A stretch of DNA of 64,000 nt from Neofusicoccum parvum (lineage: Eukaryota > Ascomycota > Dothideomycetes > Botryosphaeriales > Botryosphaeriaceae), in assembly GCA_020912385.1 (NCBI GenBank), contig CP087206.1:3348001-3412000 (forward strand), read 5' to 3'. A program made the position numbers and the translations under genes. The notes under the pieces were generated by a model. It was given only the letters and a program-made list of their open reading frames with translations. It had not been told where the DNA came from and made no database searches. Every line of letters begins with the position of its first letter. Position 1 is the stretch's first letter. This document shows positions 1 through 11,212 of the stretch, in pieces.

Positions 1-647
1 CTCGCCGTTGGGTTGGTGACTGGCACCGACTGTGGCGAACAGACCGTGTATTACAAATATGAAAGCTGGATGTTAACACCCGAAAAGTATGCGGATGGCG
101 ATTATAAGCAAGCTTTTGTGATAATGCTCTATTTCACAATGTATAGTTGCTTTGGGCTCGTGGCAGCGCTTCCTACTGGCCGGCGCTGGGTGTAGGAATG
201 TGGTCATGCAGGGCGGGTCACCTGCTGGATGAGACTACTTTTCATGCACGAGCTGCCGCGCTTCCTTCTTCCTCATCCTCACAGGGCACGGCATCGTGTG
301 CCTCGGTAATTTTGTTCTTTCCATTTGCGTTTCAAGATCACCTTCCTCAACGGTTGAGGTGCTCAAGATTTCACGTATGGCTGAAACCCTTGTAAATTAT
401 GAAGCTCTTACTTGCAACGCGTCTGAAAAGATGGGTCTGGACCAGCGACCCGCTTACTCCAGCTCTACTGGAACATAGGAACCCTTTGCACTTTTGTCAA
501 AGCGCACGATTAGAAGCTGCGGTGGCAGATGCAATCCGGGATGAGCGTTCCAGAACGCTCTGAAGCAGACTGGAAAGACGAAAATGAGCTCAAAAGCGCT
601 GGGCGAGTTCCAAAGAGGGCGGCTTACCAAACAAAGCTACATCGTCA
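1..647. other. No supported gene; possible tail of an upstream gene
   Basis: The plus frame starting at base 1 is open to a TAG at 193-195 and encodes a partly hydrophobic stretch containing TGTDCGEQTVYYKYESW. It could be the last exon of a gene lying left of the window, but 195 open bases alone are weak evidence. Nothing else recognisable is seen up to the membrane-protein gene. Confidence 0.2.
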
Positions 648-1505
648 CTAACGATCGTCCATACCAGGGGCGCATATACGAATGAGCTCTCGTAAATCCC
701 AAAAGCCACAGCCACGATCCCCAAAACGGAGCGTACCTGGCACCAAAAAAAAGGTCAGCTCCATCACCAAAAGCAGCCAGCAAAGGCGGAAGAAGAAAAA
801 CATCAAGAGACCCACCGTCATGGCCCCCGCAACAACCACCATCGCGTCGAACAGCCGCCCATACTCCCTCGGCCTCCCCGCACCCAGCTCCTCGCCCTCC
901 TCGCCCTCCTTCGCCGCCCACTCCCGCGCCAGCCGGCGATAGTCGAAGGCGACAGCCGCAAAGTACGCGCAGAACGGCAGCTGCGCGAACGGCGTGCACG
1001 CAGCGGCGGCCGGCCACCACAGCAACAGCACCGCAGCACCGCTCAGCGCGTGCGGCACGAGCAGCGCGCACCCGACCCTCCACTCACGCAGCAGCCTGGC
1101 CGCGTCGGGCGAGGAGGAGGAAGAAGAGCTTCGACCCGCCGCAGGGACGACGGACCAGGCGAGGCGGCACAGCGTGGCGAAGCCGGCGTGGGCGAGCAGC
1201 GACGCGCCGACGTCGACGACCGAGACGAAGGCGTGGTCCGCGCGGCCGCGCACCAGCGGCCGCAGGTGCGGCTGCAGTGCCTGCCCGTACAGCGCGCCGT
1301 ACGCGACCAGCTGCCCGCCCAGGACCAGCGGCCAGAGGTACGACGCGCGGTGGCGGAGCAGCTGCGCCAGCGCCGCCAGCGACGCGACGAAGAAGGTGAG
1401 GAAGGGGACGAGGCTGAGCGAGAGGAGGGCGTAGTAGGCCGGCCAGGAGCCGTAGCGTTGGAGCGGCTCGAGGCCGGGGCGGCCGAGGCCGCGGGGGAGG
1501 AGCAT
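648..1505 (-). CDS. Polytopic membrane protein, function unknown
   Basis: A single-exon reading frame of 285 residues starting at the ATG at 1505-1503. The frame stays open further upstream, but that part is low-complexity Pro/His-rich and looks like a 5' leader, so I chose the Met before LLPRGLGRPGL. About six hydrophobic segments are visible, beginning at YYALLSLSLVPFLTFFV, then YLWPLVLGGQLVAYGALYG, a segment around VGASLLAHAGFATLCRLAW, VGCALLVPHALSGAAVLLLWW, FCAYFAAVAF and a final very hydrophobic pair near VVVAGAMTVGLLMFFFF. A Ser-rich loop and an acidic EGEEGEE loop separate them. I do not recognise a family. A terminal intron that would change the last 40 residues cannot be excluded. 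Confidence 0.55.
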   Translation of the reverse strand: MLLPRGLGRPGLEPLQRYGSWPAYYALLSLSLVPFLTFFVASLAALAQLLRHRASYLWPLVLGGQLVAYGALYGQALQPHLRPLVRGRADHAFVSVVDVGASLLAHAGFATLCRLAWSVVPAAGRSSSSSSSPDAARLLREWRVGCALLVPHALSGAAVLLLWWPAAAACTPFAQLPFCAYFAAVAFDYRRLAREWAAKEGEEGEELGAGRPREYGRLFDAMVVVAGAMTVGLLMFFFFRLCWLLLVMELTFFLVPGTLRFGDRGCGFWDLRELIRICAPGMDDR

Positions 1506-2013
1506 CGCCGGGGGGTTGGGGTTGTGGGGTTGAGGTTGGGTTTGGGTTGGAGGCGGGTGATGGCCGGCGCGCGTCGTGGAGGTGCGGAGGTGGGCGCGGC
1601 GTGTTTTAAGATGGGCGCGTTCCTGCGCCACGCGGGGGTATTTTTATCTTTAGCTCCTGTGCGGCCCGTTGGGGGCTGGATAACGGCAAGGGTGGAGCGG
1701 GTTGGTGTGTTCGTATAAATGGCGGCTGAATCCTTCCAGAACGTTGCAGATGCGGGTTGGAATGCTCTTTTCTTCAGTCATTGGCTACCACACTTATATT
1801 CCACAGAATTGCGAGGCACGACTCTGTACTCTTGCAAGATGGCAAAAGTAATGAACTGAACAATGAAATTGCGGATGACTATAACTTTCCATTGGGAACC
1901 GTGCCCTATATATGCAGCGAGTTGAGTCGGCAGCGAGCCTTGCAAATGCCAATCGGCTACACTCTCTCAAACCGGCAAAAAATAGAAATGCCCACTCACC
2001 AGCTCCCCTCGGC
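1506..2013. other. Intergenic, upstream of the membrane-protein gene
   Basis: Lies between two minus-strand genes, so it holds the 3' end of the HET gene and the promoter of the membrane-protein gene. A TATATA run near 1909 is visible; no other motif can be supported. The overlapping small reading frames look like chance frames. Confidence 0.4.
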
Positions 2014-4330
2014 TCACACAATGCGGACAGTCTTCTTTTCGTTGAACCATCCCGGGGCATCGTCAAACATGCTACTCCCATCCCCAATGTCTGCGCCTCC
2101 GGATTGGAAGTTCGAGAAATACACCGTCAGGTCATCCGCCGGAAAAACCAGACCGACCCTCTCATACGCTCCGGGATACTCTGTAGAGGGTTTGAGAACA
2201 AGAGTCATGACTCTGTAGCCATGCCTGTAAAAGGTGCTCGGAGGTATCTTCTCGCATTCTAGAAGGAGGAGAAGCACGTCGTCTCCCGTTTTCGCCTCCG
2301 CAGGCTCGCTCCGGCAGAGACTCAGCGGTATGTCCAGGTAGAACTTTTGCAGCCGATCCGCCTGCTGCAGCGTGCAAACGCTCCGGTATTTTTCTTGGGC
2401 GACTTGCACGACAGCAGCGGTGCCGACCCAGCCCTCGATCTCGACGTGTCCGGCCTTCACCCGGCCGCATGGATCCAGGCCTTCGACCGTCGACGCGGAG
2501 CTCACAACAGTGGCCGCCGTGTAGCTTGTCTGTTCGGGGGTGATGATGTCCCATTCTTGACGCTTGGCCGACAGTGCGCGGCAGTATTTGATCGGGCCTT
2601 CGACGGATGCCCAGGAGAAGCTCGGGGCGCGGTAGCCGTGCGGACGACGAACGGGGAAGTGCTGAGAGGGTGATGTGGTCCAGCAGAGACTGCCGGGTAA
2701 TTGGTCGGTCCAGATGCCTGCTAAGTAGCTGTCTCCGCCGCGAGGAGAGGCGATGCCGGATAGCGCCGGCAATCGGTCCATCTCCTGAGTGAGATCCAAT
2801 TTGCTGTATTCCTCGATTAGAGTGTGCCAAGGGTTGGATGCGTTGGTGTTTGCGTTTTGCTCTCTGTTCATGCCGGGGCTGCTGGTGAGAGCATCGTACA
2901 TCTTTCTGGTCTTTGCTGTTGAAAATTGCCCCTGCGCAGACGTATTGGCTTTGGTGATTGCTAATGGTCTTTTCGGGTAAGATGTCAATCTCTTCAAAAA
3001 GCTTGGGTTGTTTTTATGCTGCTTGAAAAGCGCGCGAAGTGATTCAGGTTCAGATACAAGGTAGTCAGTCCAAAACTGGCACCTGCACTCCCAGAAAAGC
3101 TCCATGTGGCCAAAGTGGAGCACTCGCGGGCTCAAAAGCCTTTCCTGAAGGAACCAAGCTCGAGTTAGAAGAGGAAATCCTTCATCAATCATGCTTTTCG
3201 ACGTCCCTTCTCGTGACAGCTGGCGGACATCGTACGTAGGCCGAAGACTCATCCACCTGCCGTGCTGTTGATCGCCGAGCCAGACAGGCTCCCAGAGTCT
3301 TTCATGTCTGACAAGAGAGGTCTTTCGAATGGCTTGCGTGTCTGAAATATTAGACTTTTGTGGCCATACATAAAAGGCTTCATGGGCCGTCGTGAGACAG
3401 CCTCCCCTCCCATCAAGCGAGCGGGTGGCTGCGATGGTCAAAAATGCGTGCTGGTAGACGGAGCCCATATTGGCAGATTCTTTTTCCCAATCTTCTTGGC
3501 TGTCCTGTATGATGCACAGGCTATCTATCCAGAGGTATTCGAGACCCAGATGACGGGTGATCAATATGGCGTCCTGGAACGTTCTTGGGAGACTCTCCAT
3601 CGGGATGTTTTCTCTCATTGCCATGATATTGGACGTAGTTGTGGTGACTATTGGATTGCGACCCCAGCAATGGCTGAGAGCAATATAATGTGGCATAACC
3701 GAGGCCTCATGATGTTTCTGAACGTCTGTTCCTTGGACAAGCCGAATCATGTCCTTGCTGAGGTCAAGCACCCGGGAAGGTAGGCTCACTCGGCCACTGG
3801 ACATACACCGTTGTCCATGTTCTTTGCTACATCTGCCGATCCATGATTGCGCGATTTGGAGTGATGTATTTGTCTGGGCGGCGGTATTCCCTTGCAATGT
3901 AATGTGATCTTGTGAAAAAAGTCAGAAGGCCGTATTTGCACAGGACATCTTAAGACTGACCTGTTGTAGAAGCGACCTGAATACATATAGCGCTCATGTC
4001 GGGAATATCGGTAAATTCAAATGAGATCTCGGCGGGGAACGCGTTTTTCGCGCTGTAGGATAATTCGGCTTCGAACATAGTCTGGCTTGTCTGCCGAGAA
4101 TCACATTCAACGTAGATTTTGGCTGGCTCTGCTTCTTCGCGGAACAGACGAGCAAAGTACATGACACCGTCGAAGACCAGCTGACATCTTTTACACGGCC
4201 TTTGGAAGCGGGTGAGCTCTCCACAATAGTGATCGCGCGGTTGGAGCCCTACCGGTGGCAGATCATAACCGGCCTTCGGTCTGCAGTGGTCGCAGAAGGG
4301 TATTGGGTCTTCTCGGAAGAATGAATCCAT
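2014..4330 (-). CDS. HET-domain (heterokaryon incompatibility) protein with Cys-rich N-terminus
   Basis: Two exons, 4330-3961 and 3890-2014, joined over a 70-bp intron (CAG|GTCAGT ... TTGCAAG|GG, phase 1), give 748 residues. The second exon carries the hallmark HET blocks: HYIALSHCWG near residue 191, then RTFQDAILITRHLGLEYLW followed by IDSLCIIQDSQEDWEKES and a GSVYQHAFLTIAA block. HET proteins of Pezizomycotina act in non-self recognition and can trigger cell death on fusion of unlike strains; whether this one does is inference. Exon 1 has paired cysteines (FCDHC ... CGELTRFQRPCKRC) that could bind zinc; the rest of the N-terminus is unfamiliar. The long C-terminal part, with WASVEGPIKYCRALSA, resembles the usual variable HET tail. 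The frame continues across the join, supporting the intron. Confidence 0.9.
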
Positions 4331-5200
4331 GACTATATCGAGATAGTGGGACTGTCAAGCAGCGCGTCAAGCAGGACTACGTGGTGCACCGGATTTGCGA
4401 TGAAAGTTGGCCACTGCTATTACGACCTGCGTTGTTGTCGCTCTTTCCGCGGAGCTGTCTGTGGCTGTAAGGTACCGCGGCCAGATCCAATAAAAACCAT
4501 GGTGGGGTGAAGTGACACAACGATCAAAGAGCACATCCGTGTAAGGTTGAGAAATGGGTCCTGTAGGTTGGGTGATCGTGCGGGGAAGAGTGGGGTCGAG
4601 TTCGCTACCTAGCCTGCGAAGCGAGCCCAGCGGCTCTGTGTATGTCATGGCCGCCGATAAACAGAGGATATAAGCGTCTACATAAGCAACAGAAATGTTG
4701 ATCAAGTAAGATATTGCATGAGAGAACAGAATTCCCCGCCAACCTCTATCAAAATATCCTTGCCGTAAACATCAGGTGGGAATCGTTGATTTGACCGAAG
4801 AACAAGCTTACCCGGCAACGCTTTGAGTTTTGCCATGGTATCTATAATGACGCATCTCCGCGCTTGTTGTCATCCAAGAGTCATGTCAAGTAATGTGTCC
4901 GGCTGACGTCTTAGACGGAAGCGCTGACCGTGAAACAGACGATCTATTATTCTGAGCAGCCGATGAATTCATTTACATATACTGAAGATCTCGAGATGCC
5001 TATTGATCCAGTTTACTTCATTTCCTGCAATTGGGCAGTCCCTGAAAGTAGATTCGGGGTGTAGAAAGCTAGCATCAATGTACCGGGGGGAGAACGCTAG
5101 CAAGAAAAAAGGACCCAATTTATGAGTAACCGTCGACTAAAGAACTAAGGGCTCGCAATCTATGTGAGATATGACCAAAGTCCATCTCGAGCGCACTTGC
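4331..5200. other. Intergenic, promoter side of the HET gene
   Basis: 870 bases between two minus-strand genes. It must contain the HET gene's promoter and the 3' flank of the duplicated-module gene. A 112-codon frame at 4367-4705 (minus) has no recognisable motif and is probably chance. No repeat or RNA gene is seen. Confidence 0.4.
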
Positions 5201-6364
5201 CTACTCAATTAGGTTCTTAAAGCAATCTTTGTATCGTTGCGAAGCAGCATTGGCCGCCTTCTCAAGGAACTCCTTTTCGCTGCTCGGCACCATCTGGAAG
5301 ACGGCCATCAAGAAACGAAAAACCGCGGAATCTTCGAGATCGAAAAGCATCTCGAAAGCTTTGCGGACTTCCCAAGCGCGTACCTCCCTCTCATCCAATC
5401 GGCGGATGCGCTCGTTGAGATGATGGCCGAACCGCCACATTATCCACTCCTTAGAGTCGAGAGAATCAAGATCCGATCCCTTCTGGCACGCCGCGAGCAG
5501 CTCGATGCTCGGTTTATGGTCAAGGGATCTGTGGATGGCGCTTTGGACTCGGAGAAGGCCTTCGCGATCAAGTGGCTCGGCAAATTTCTGCCAATCGTAG
5601 AAGATGACGTCGTCGGAAAGCAGCTCGGAATCATCATGAGATGATTCTCCGGATTTGGAAAGAGAGGTATTATGAGAAGATGACGATGAGTACAAAGTAG
5701 TAGAAAAAGAAGAAGATGCTGCTCTTGTTCCTGGTGCTGTTCTTGGCTTTGCCGAAGCTGGCGTTGCGGGTGTTGCTCGGTTCTTGAAAGTAGACTTCTG
5801 CACGAACTGCTTTTTCGGCCTTCCTGGAGGTAGGTCCGTGTCTGACTTGCGCTTTCTGCTCGCTGAAAGGACGGACTCCTGCTCAGTGATCTGGCCTGTG
5901 GGCAGCAAAGTGGATGTCTCGGTCTCCTCAACCTTGATGGAGGGCTGTTTAGTATTTTAGTAGCAGTCTCGAGCCATGCAATTGTGGAAGTTCAATCTGA
6001 CCTCAGTGTTCAGACCTGTCGTATATGGTGCAGAGTGAGATGGTCTGACAGGTGCGTGGCTGGGTTGCTGAGCAGGTGAGGGTTGGAAGTTTCCCATAGG
6101 ATGGGCAATCCTCCATTCAAGCCATGCTGGAGTGTCAAACGCTCCGAAAGGTGACTCTTTAGCCTGTTGCTTGACCTCTTTCAGCATTTCCAGTGGTGGG
6201 TAGCTGCCATCTTTGGTTCGACGCTGAATGGTTGATTTGAGTGCGTAGAACTCCATCTCGGTGAGCTCCGTGGGTGACGACCAGTCAAGAATCAGCTTTT
6301 TCTCAAGCTGATTTAGTGGAGGCACTGCCCCGACACTGGGTCCTGCTGGCTTTCTCGAAGGCAT
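5201..6364 (-). CDS. AT-hook protein with two copies of an unnamed ~65-residue module
   Basis: Two exons, 6364-6002 and 5944-5201, joined over a 57-bp intron (GAG|GTCAGA ... TACTAAACAG|CCC, phase 0), give 368 residues. The start is the first ATG in frame (MPSRKPAG); the frame upstream lacks one. Module A (about residues 24-90) and module B (about 195-260) share the pattern DW-x(5-6)-L-x(2)-E-x(5)-S-x-I-x-R, then P-x-[LI]-E-x-L, then W-x(2)-W-R-x(2)-H. Between them lies a basic Ser-rich stretch with RKRKSD and the AT-hook core PPGRPKK, which suggests nuclear DNA binding. The C-terminal 75 residues are charged and probably helical. I do not recognise the module as a named domain. An extra 5' exon is possible. 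Confidence 0.75.
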
Positions 6365-7041
6365 GATGCCTTCTGAGATCTTTTTCCTGGGATGTGATAG
6401 TTGTTGATGAGGAAGAGAAGGCAAGACTGGAGTGGGAGGGGTTTTAAGCGCACGGACTCGCCGTGACTGCCTTGCAGAGTAGGAAGAAAGAACAGGGAAG
6501 TCACCTCACAGCCTGGAGCTTCCTTCCGAATATGGAACTTTAGGGCCAGGAATTTGTTTTCACTTACACGCTGGAAGCGCTCGCAACCTGCGCCCTTCGT
6601 ACGAGGTCAGGTCGGGAAATAATGCAAAATACGCATACCTTCACTGGCCGTTGAAGCATCCATTCGGATATATTTGACATCAATTTCATTGTAAAGCTGC
6701 ACCTTGGCAACTACCTGAGCGTCCAATTCATGAAGAGCGTAATATAGTTTCAATATTCTCTGAACTGACCGCGTAGGTGAGACGTTTTCTACAAGAATAT
6801 GATGAGCTTGAGAAGGGAATCTAACCCAAGCCTCTGGGAAATCTACTTCGCCACTATGTCCGCTCGAATCCTCGAAGATCTTGAGGATTTAAGGAGCTTT
6901 CGGGAATGAGCGGAAATCAGTGGAGCTTAACCGGCATTCGAGCCGCCGTCTATGGTGTGTTTTGGTCAGACATCTCCTTGACTCCACTGATACTCTACAA
7001 GTGAGTTTACATCAGCATACATTTACTATGAACAGCCCACC
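6365..7041. other. Intergenic
   Basis: Contains the promoter of the AT-hook gene and the 3' flank of the FAD monooxygenase gene, both minus strand. Nothing else is recognisable. Confidence 0.4.
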
Positions 7042-8639
7042 TTACAGATTTGCCCTCTCCAGAACGTCTTCTTCTCTCTCCCAGTTTGCTTCTACGTCTT
7101 TCACACAGTCATACGTCAACAACCAATCACCCACCCCGCTAAACCTCCACGGAAACGGGTCACTACCCTGAGAGAGCCCCAGCTTTTGGATATCCGGCTT
7201 CTCTCCTCTCCTTTTCATCTCCTCGAACTCATCCCACGCTGCAAACAGCCTGTCCCTCTCCCTTTGCTCCTCTCCATCATGGATGTGATACAAATGCTGC
7301 TGCAGGTTCCCCCGCTGCACCACCTTTTCCGTGCGCTCTTTTCTACATTTTTCATACACCCTCAGTGCTTTTCTCTTTTCCTCTTTGCTTTTCCCCTGGA
7401 TCTTTGAGAGACACAAGCCAAGCACGCTCGCATCCTCCAGACTCATACCCGCGCCGCTGGCCAAGTACGGCAGTGTCGCGTGCACAGCATCGCCGAGAAG
7501 GACAAAGGCGCCAGACGGGTCAGACCAGCTTGGCTCGAGTGTTGGTCGGATGCACAGGCGCCACTTGTACACGCTCTCGCAGAGGGTGAGCAACTTCGGG
7601 ATGCGCGGGTCCCAGTCACGGTACAAGGCACGCATCTCCTCTACATTCCCTTCCAGCGTTGTCGCGCCAGCGGGCATGTCGTCTGGCACAAGAAGCACCA
7701 TGTTGAAGAGCTCGCCACCGCGGAGGACATAGTTGACTGCACACGCCATTAGCACCGCCGCCAGCACCCAAAAAACCCGCAAACAAACTCACCCGCATGC
7801 GCATCCGGCCCCATCCAATAATTCACCTGCGGATCCTCCACGAAACCCCTCAACTCCGGATCCTTCATCATCTCCTTTGTGCTCAGCAGCAACCTATACG
7901 CCAGATCGCCCGTCTGCACCGGCGGGTCCTCCCTCCCGAGCAGGATCTCGCGACACCTGCTATTGATCCCATCCGCGCCGACCACCAAATCAGCACTAAC
8001 ACGCTCGCCGCCCAGCAGCACGACCTCAGCGCCCTCACCCCGCTCGCCCACACCCACCACCACATCCTCGACGCGCGCATTCACCCTCACCGCCGCGCCC
8101 AGCGCGACCGCCCTCTCCAGCAGCGCGCCGTGCAGGTTCGCGCGGTGGAAGTCCCAGAAGGGGGCGCCGGCGCAGGCGGCGGCGTACTCGTGGAAGTCCA
8201 TGGTGGCGAGCGGGTTGCCGCGCCAGCCCAGCATGTTGCACCGGCGCGGGCGCGTCGAGTGGCGCGCCAGCGCCGGCCCCAGCCCCCACGCCGCCAGGAT
8301 GCGCGACGAGTTGGGCAGGCACTGGATCCCCGCGCCCACCTCGCCGATCTGCGACGCGCCCTCCAGCACCGTGACCGCGTGGCCGGCGAGGAGGAGCGAG
8401 ATGGCCGCGCCGAGGCCGCCGAGCCCGGCGCCGACGATTATGATCTGGAGGGTGGTGTTAGGTTCGGGGGTGGATTTTGGGAGGGGGGAGGGGAGGGGGG
8501 AGGCTTGCGTTGAGTTTGGTGGCAGGGTCGCGCGAGAGCTGGGGTTGGACTTCGGGCGGGCTGGGTGCCATGGTGGAGGCTGTGTGAGTGGCGAGCAGTG
8601 GACGGTTGAGAGGAGAATAGTTGGTTGCGAATGCGGCAT
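7042..8639 (-). CDS. FAD-dependent aromatic-ring monooxygenase (salicylate hydroxylase type)
   Basis: Two exons, 8639-7793 and 7736-7042, joined over a 56-bp intron (GCGG|GTGAGT ... TGTGCAG|TC), give 513 residues. The Rossmann motif IIIVGAGLGGLGAAISLLLA follows an unusual Pro/Ser-rich leader of about 65 residues. The DG motif is VVGADGINSRCR. The second FAD motif, FVLLGDAVHATLPYLASGAG, lies in exon 2. The join restores the family pattern MGPDAHAVNYVLRGGELFN. Enzymes of this group use NAD(P)H and oxygen to hydroxylate phenolic acids; the exact substrate cannot be read from sequence. The leader has no clear signal peptide and may be partly untranslated, but the next in-frame Met lies inside the catalytic domain, so I kept the ATG at 8639. 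Confidence 0.9.
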
Positions 8640-9246
8640 CAATTGAAGGCTAGGGACTCTCTATAGGGGGCAGAGGAAGCAGTGAAGGCACGCTGGGCTC
8701 TCGTTTGACATCACCACGGGCTAAGGTGGACGCGGCTGCAACAGTGGTGGTGGTACGGAAATAAGCTGCATAGTACCGCACGTATGCGGGCGGCCCCCGA
8801 TAGGTAGGAGCTAGAAGCTGTCCGTATCAGCCGAGGGCAGCGTTAGTGGTTCGTTAGTTCACGGGTGGTGGTCGTGGAGGGCGCGCAAGAGTGCAGAAGT
8901 GGGGTAGACGAAGGTCCGCGTCGGCCTTCCCGGCGCGCCGCGTATGGGGAGGAAAGTCGTGGCCTCTTCTTTTCAAAGCCGTGCAATCTTCCTTAGCTTG
9001 AAACGGAAAGCAATTCCTTTTGTTGCACTCAGCCAATGAAAACTTCAGGCTCTCATGTCTAACGCTACCCAAGATACTCTTAGATTATTGACTCGTGAGG
9101 GAAAAAAACGCGTTGAATAAGAATATCTTGGTATTGCTACATAGTCCTCAAAAACAGTACTCGGGAAGTATCTCCAGCAACGCTCAAGCAAGTATTCGGT
9201 CTCCGAAAGTCCAAATCATACGGTCATAAGCCATCCCATTGACTCC
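8640..9246. other. Intergenic
   Basis: Upstream region of the FAD monooxygenase and 3' flank of the deacetylase gene. No coding sequence, RNA gene or repeat could be supported. Confidence 0.4.
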
Positions 9247-10378
9247 TCATGCCGCTTTCTTTGCCTCGTACTTCTTCATCACCTCCTCAATCGGCGTCGG
9301 CATCATCGCCCCGGCGGCTGGGGTGTTCTTGCTCTTGAAGTCATCACACATTTGCTCCATTGTCACCCACTCCACGCCCTCGTGCTTGTTGATGTGCTCA
9401 ATGATTCTGGTGGTTTCATCAGCGAAAGCTCCACTCTACCGAGATTTGGAGCGTGTTACCTCTCGTGCATTAGCAGGACATGCGGCCTTCCACTGACGTC
9501 TGGATGGATCGTCATCGGAAAGACGAATTCGTCGTATTCACGGTAGAAGTAGTCGAAATGGTCCATCCTGGGTTTTCCTTAGCGACTGAACAGCGTTGCG
9601 ACTTTCAATTGAGCAGAACTTACCAGAGCTCCTCCACCACCTTCGGGCTGACCCAACCATGGCTGTTCGGGGCGCCCTTGATGAACATCATGGGCGGCAG
9701 ATCATCGATATACCAGCTGCCCGGGATCTCGACCAGGCCGGTCTCCTTGCCCTTGACCAGCGGCTTCATCCACTCCTCGGCCTTCTTCGAGTAGTCGATC
9801 TTGGTCCACGAGTCCTCGGTGCGCAGCCAGTAGCACTGGTAGTCGGAGTGCGACATGCTGTGGTCGTACTCGACGCCGTAGCCCAGCAGCAGCTCGGTGC
9901 CCTCGCGGCTGACCTCCCACCACGGGGCGACGCTGCCGCGCGGAGGCTTGCCGCAGAAGTCGGTCAGCATGCGCCAGGTCTTGTCGAGCACGTCGCGCTG
10001 CTGCTCGAACGTCATGTCCTTGGGGTTCTCGTGCGAGTAGCCGTGCAGCCCGATCTCGTGGCCGGCGTCGCGCACCGCCGCGCACTCCTCCGGGAACGTC
10101 TCGAGCGAGTGCCCCGGGATGAACCACGTCGCCTTGATCTTGTACTTGTCGAAGAGCTTGAGGAGCCGCTGGATGCCGATCGTGCCGGCGAACATGCCTG
10201 CGCGCGCGGGCTCCCGTCAGTCTCGGTGGCTTCGAGGGCGAGGGGAATGTGAGGGAGTGAGGGCTGGCTTACCGCGACTGATGTCGCTCGTCGAGTCCTC
10301 GCCGCCGTACGACCCAAGCCAGCCTGCGACAGCGTCAATGTCGACGCCGTAGCTGACGAGCACGCGCTTCTTGCCCAT
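9247..10378 (-). CDS. Polysaccharide deacetylase-fold enzyme (cytosolic, PgdA-like)
   Basis: Four exons, 10378-10273, 10197-9624, 9567-9460 and 9406-9247, with introns of 75, 56 and 53 bp, give 315 residues. Metal-binding motifs of carbohydrate esterase family 4 are visible: [19 protein letters not shown] at the start (Asp15 is the likely metal/catalytic Asp) and LHGYSHEN with His87 and His91. The sequence [18 protein letters not shown] crosses exon 3 and runs into RIIEHI in exon 4, matching the family tail. There is no signal peptide, unlike secreted chitin deacetylases, so the substrate may be a small cyclic amide or an intracellular sugar polymer, as proposed for the Helicobacter PgdA-like group. 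Exon joins were chosen to keep this family text in frame. Confidence 0.87.
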
Positions 10379-11212
10379 TGCCGCTGGGGGTAGCTGATTT
10401 CAAGCAGGCGCAGACGCTTCAACGTTCTCCAAAGGTTCAATGGCAGCTCAAACTTCCCGGAAGCTTTGGGCCAGGAACGTGTTTCGCAGAAGGAAGCTGC
10501 AGCAGGCTCGAGATCGCCGACGAGAGAAAAAAAATCCCGGGAAACGGGCAGCGCTCTAGCGGGGTAGCTGTGCCCATCCCACCATCATCGACATGCACGC
10601 GTCCCCGCCGACGGCCTTGCCCTGTAATCTCTTGCCCCTCACCCGAGGGCTGCACTCCTCGGGCGGCAAGATCCCGTGCTGTGCCACTCTGGCCCTCCCT
10701 CCCCCACTGTTGATAAAGCTGCCCGCTTTTGCGCTTATCGTGGGGTGTGTGGCCATAGCTCCCCGAGGGGCGGGCTGCAGGGGTGAGTCAGGCTGGTCCC
10801 TGGAGTGACGTGCATCGCATCGTCCGCCCACCCACCCGCCGCCGCTCACACGGACCCTTGCCCCGCAATCTTCCTGGGCCCTGAGACGGTATCTTTCGCG
10901 CCCCACCTGCCGCCAAGAGTTGGTGATAGCGGAATGATGGGAGGGGCGGGCGGTGCGGGAATTATGCGGAGGGACCGCGGGCTCGTTGGCCTCTTGCTTG
11001 CCTGTCGAGAAAATTCGCATTGAAGCTCCTGCGGCGTCGGAACATGCGTTTCGATAGCGCTGGTGTATCAATGTGCGACTGCCATTTTGTTCGCGCAGCG
11101 GGAGTAGCGGTGGTCACAACATGCTCTATTCTCTGCTCTAATCGAACGTATCTAGAGACTTTTCTTTCTTTCTCTTTGCTAATTCCTCTGTACAGCCCGC
11201 TCACCCATCACC
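10379..11212. other. Intergenic, GC-rich
   Basis: Promoter of the deacetylase gene and 3' flank of the Old Yellow Enzyme gene. Several overlapping frames up to 171 codons occur on both strands; they lack motifs and are a by-product of high GC content. Confidence 0.4.

Noticed and set aside
4367..4705. 112-codon minus frame upstream of the first HET gene
   Set aside because: No motif and no supporting splice signals; probably promoter DNA.
8854..9072. 72-codon minus frame
   Set aside because: Short, featureless, in the gap between two well-supported genes.
10556..11071. 171-codon minus frame
   Set aside because: Gly/Arg-rich translation in GC-rich intergenic DNA without family features.
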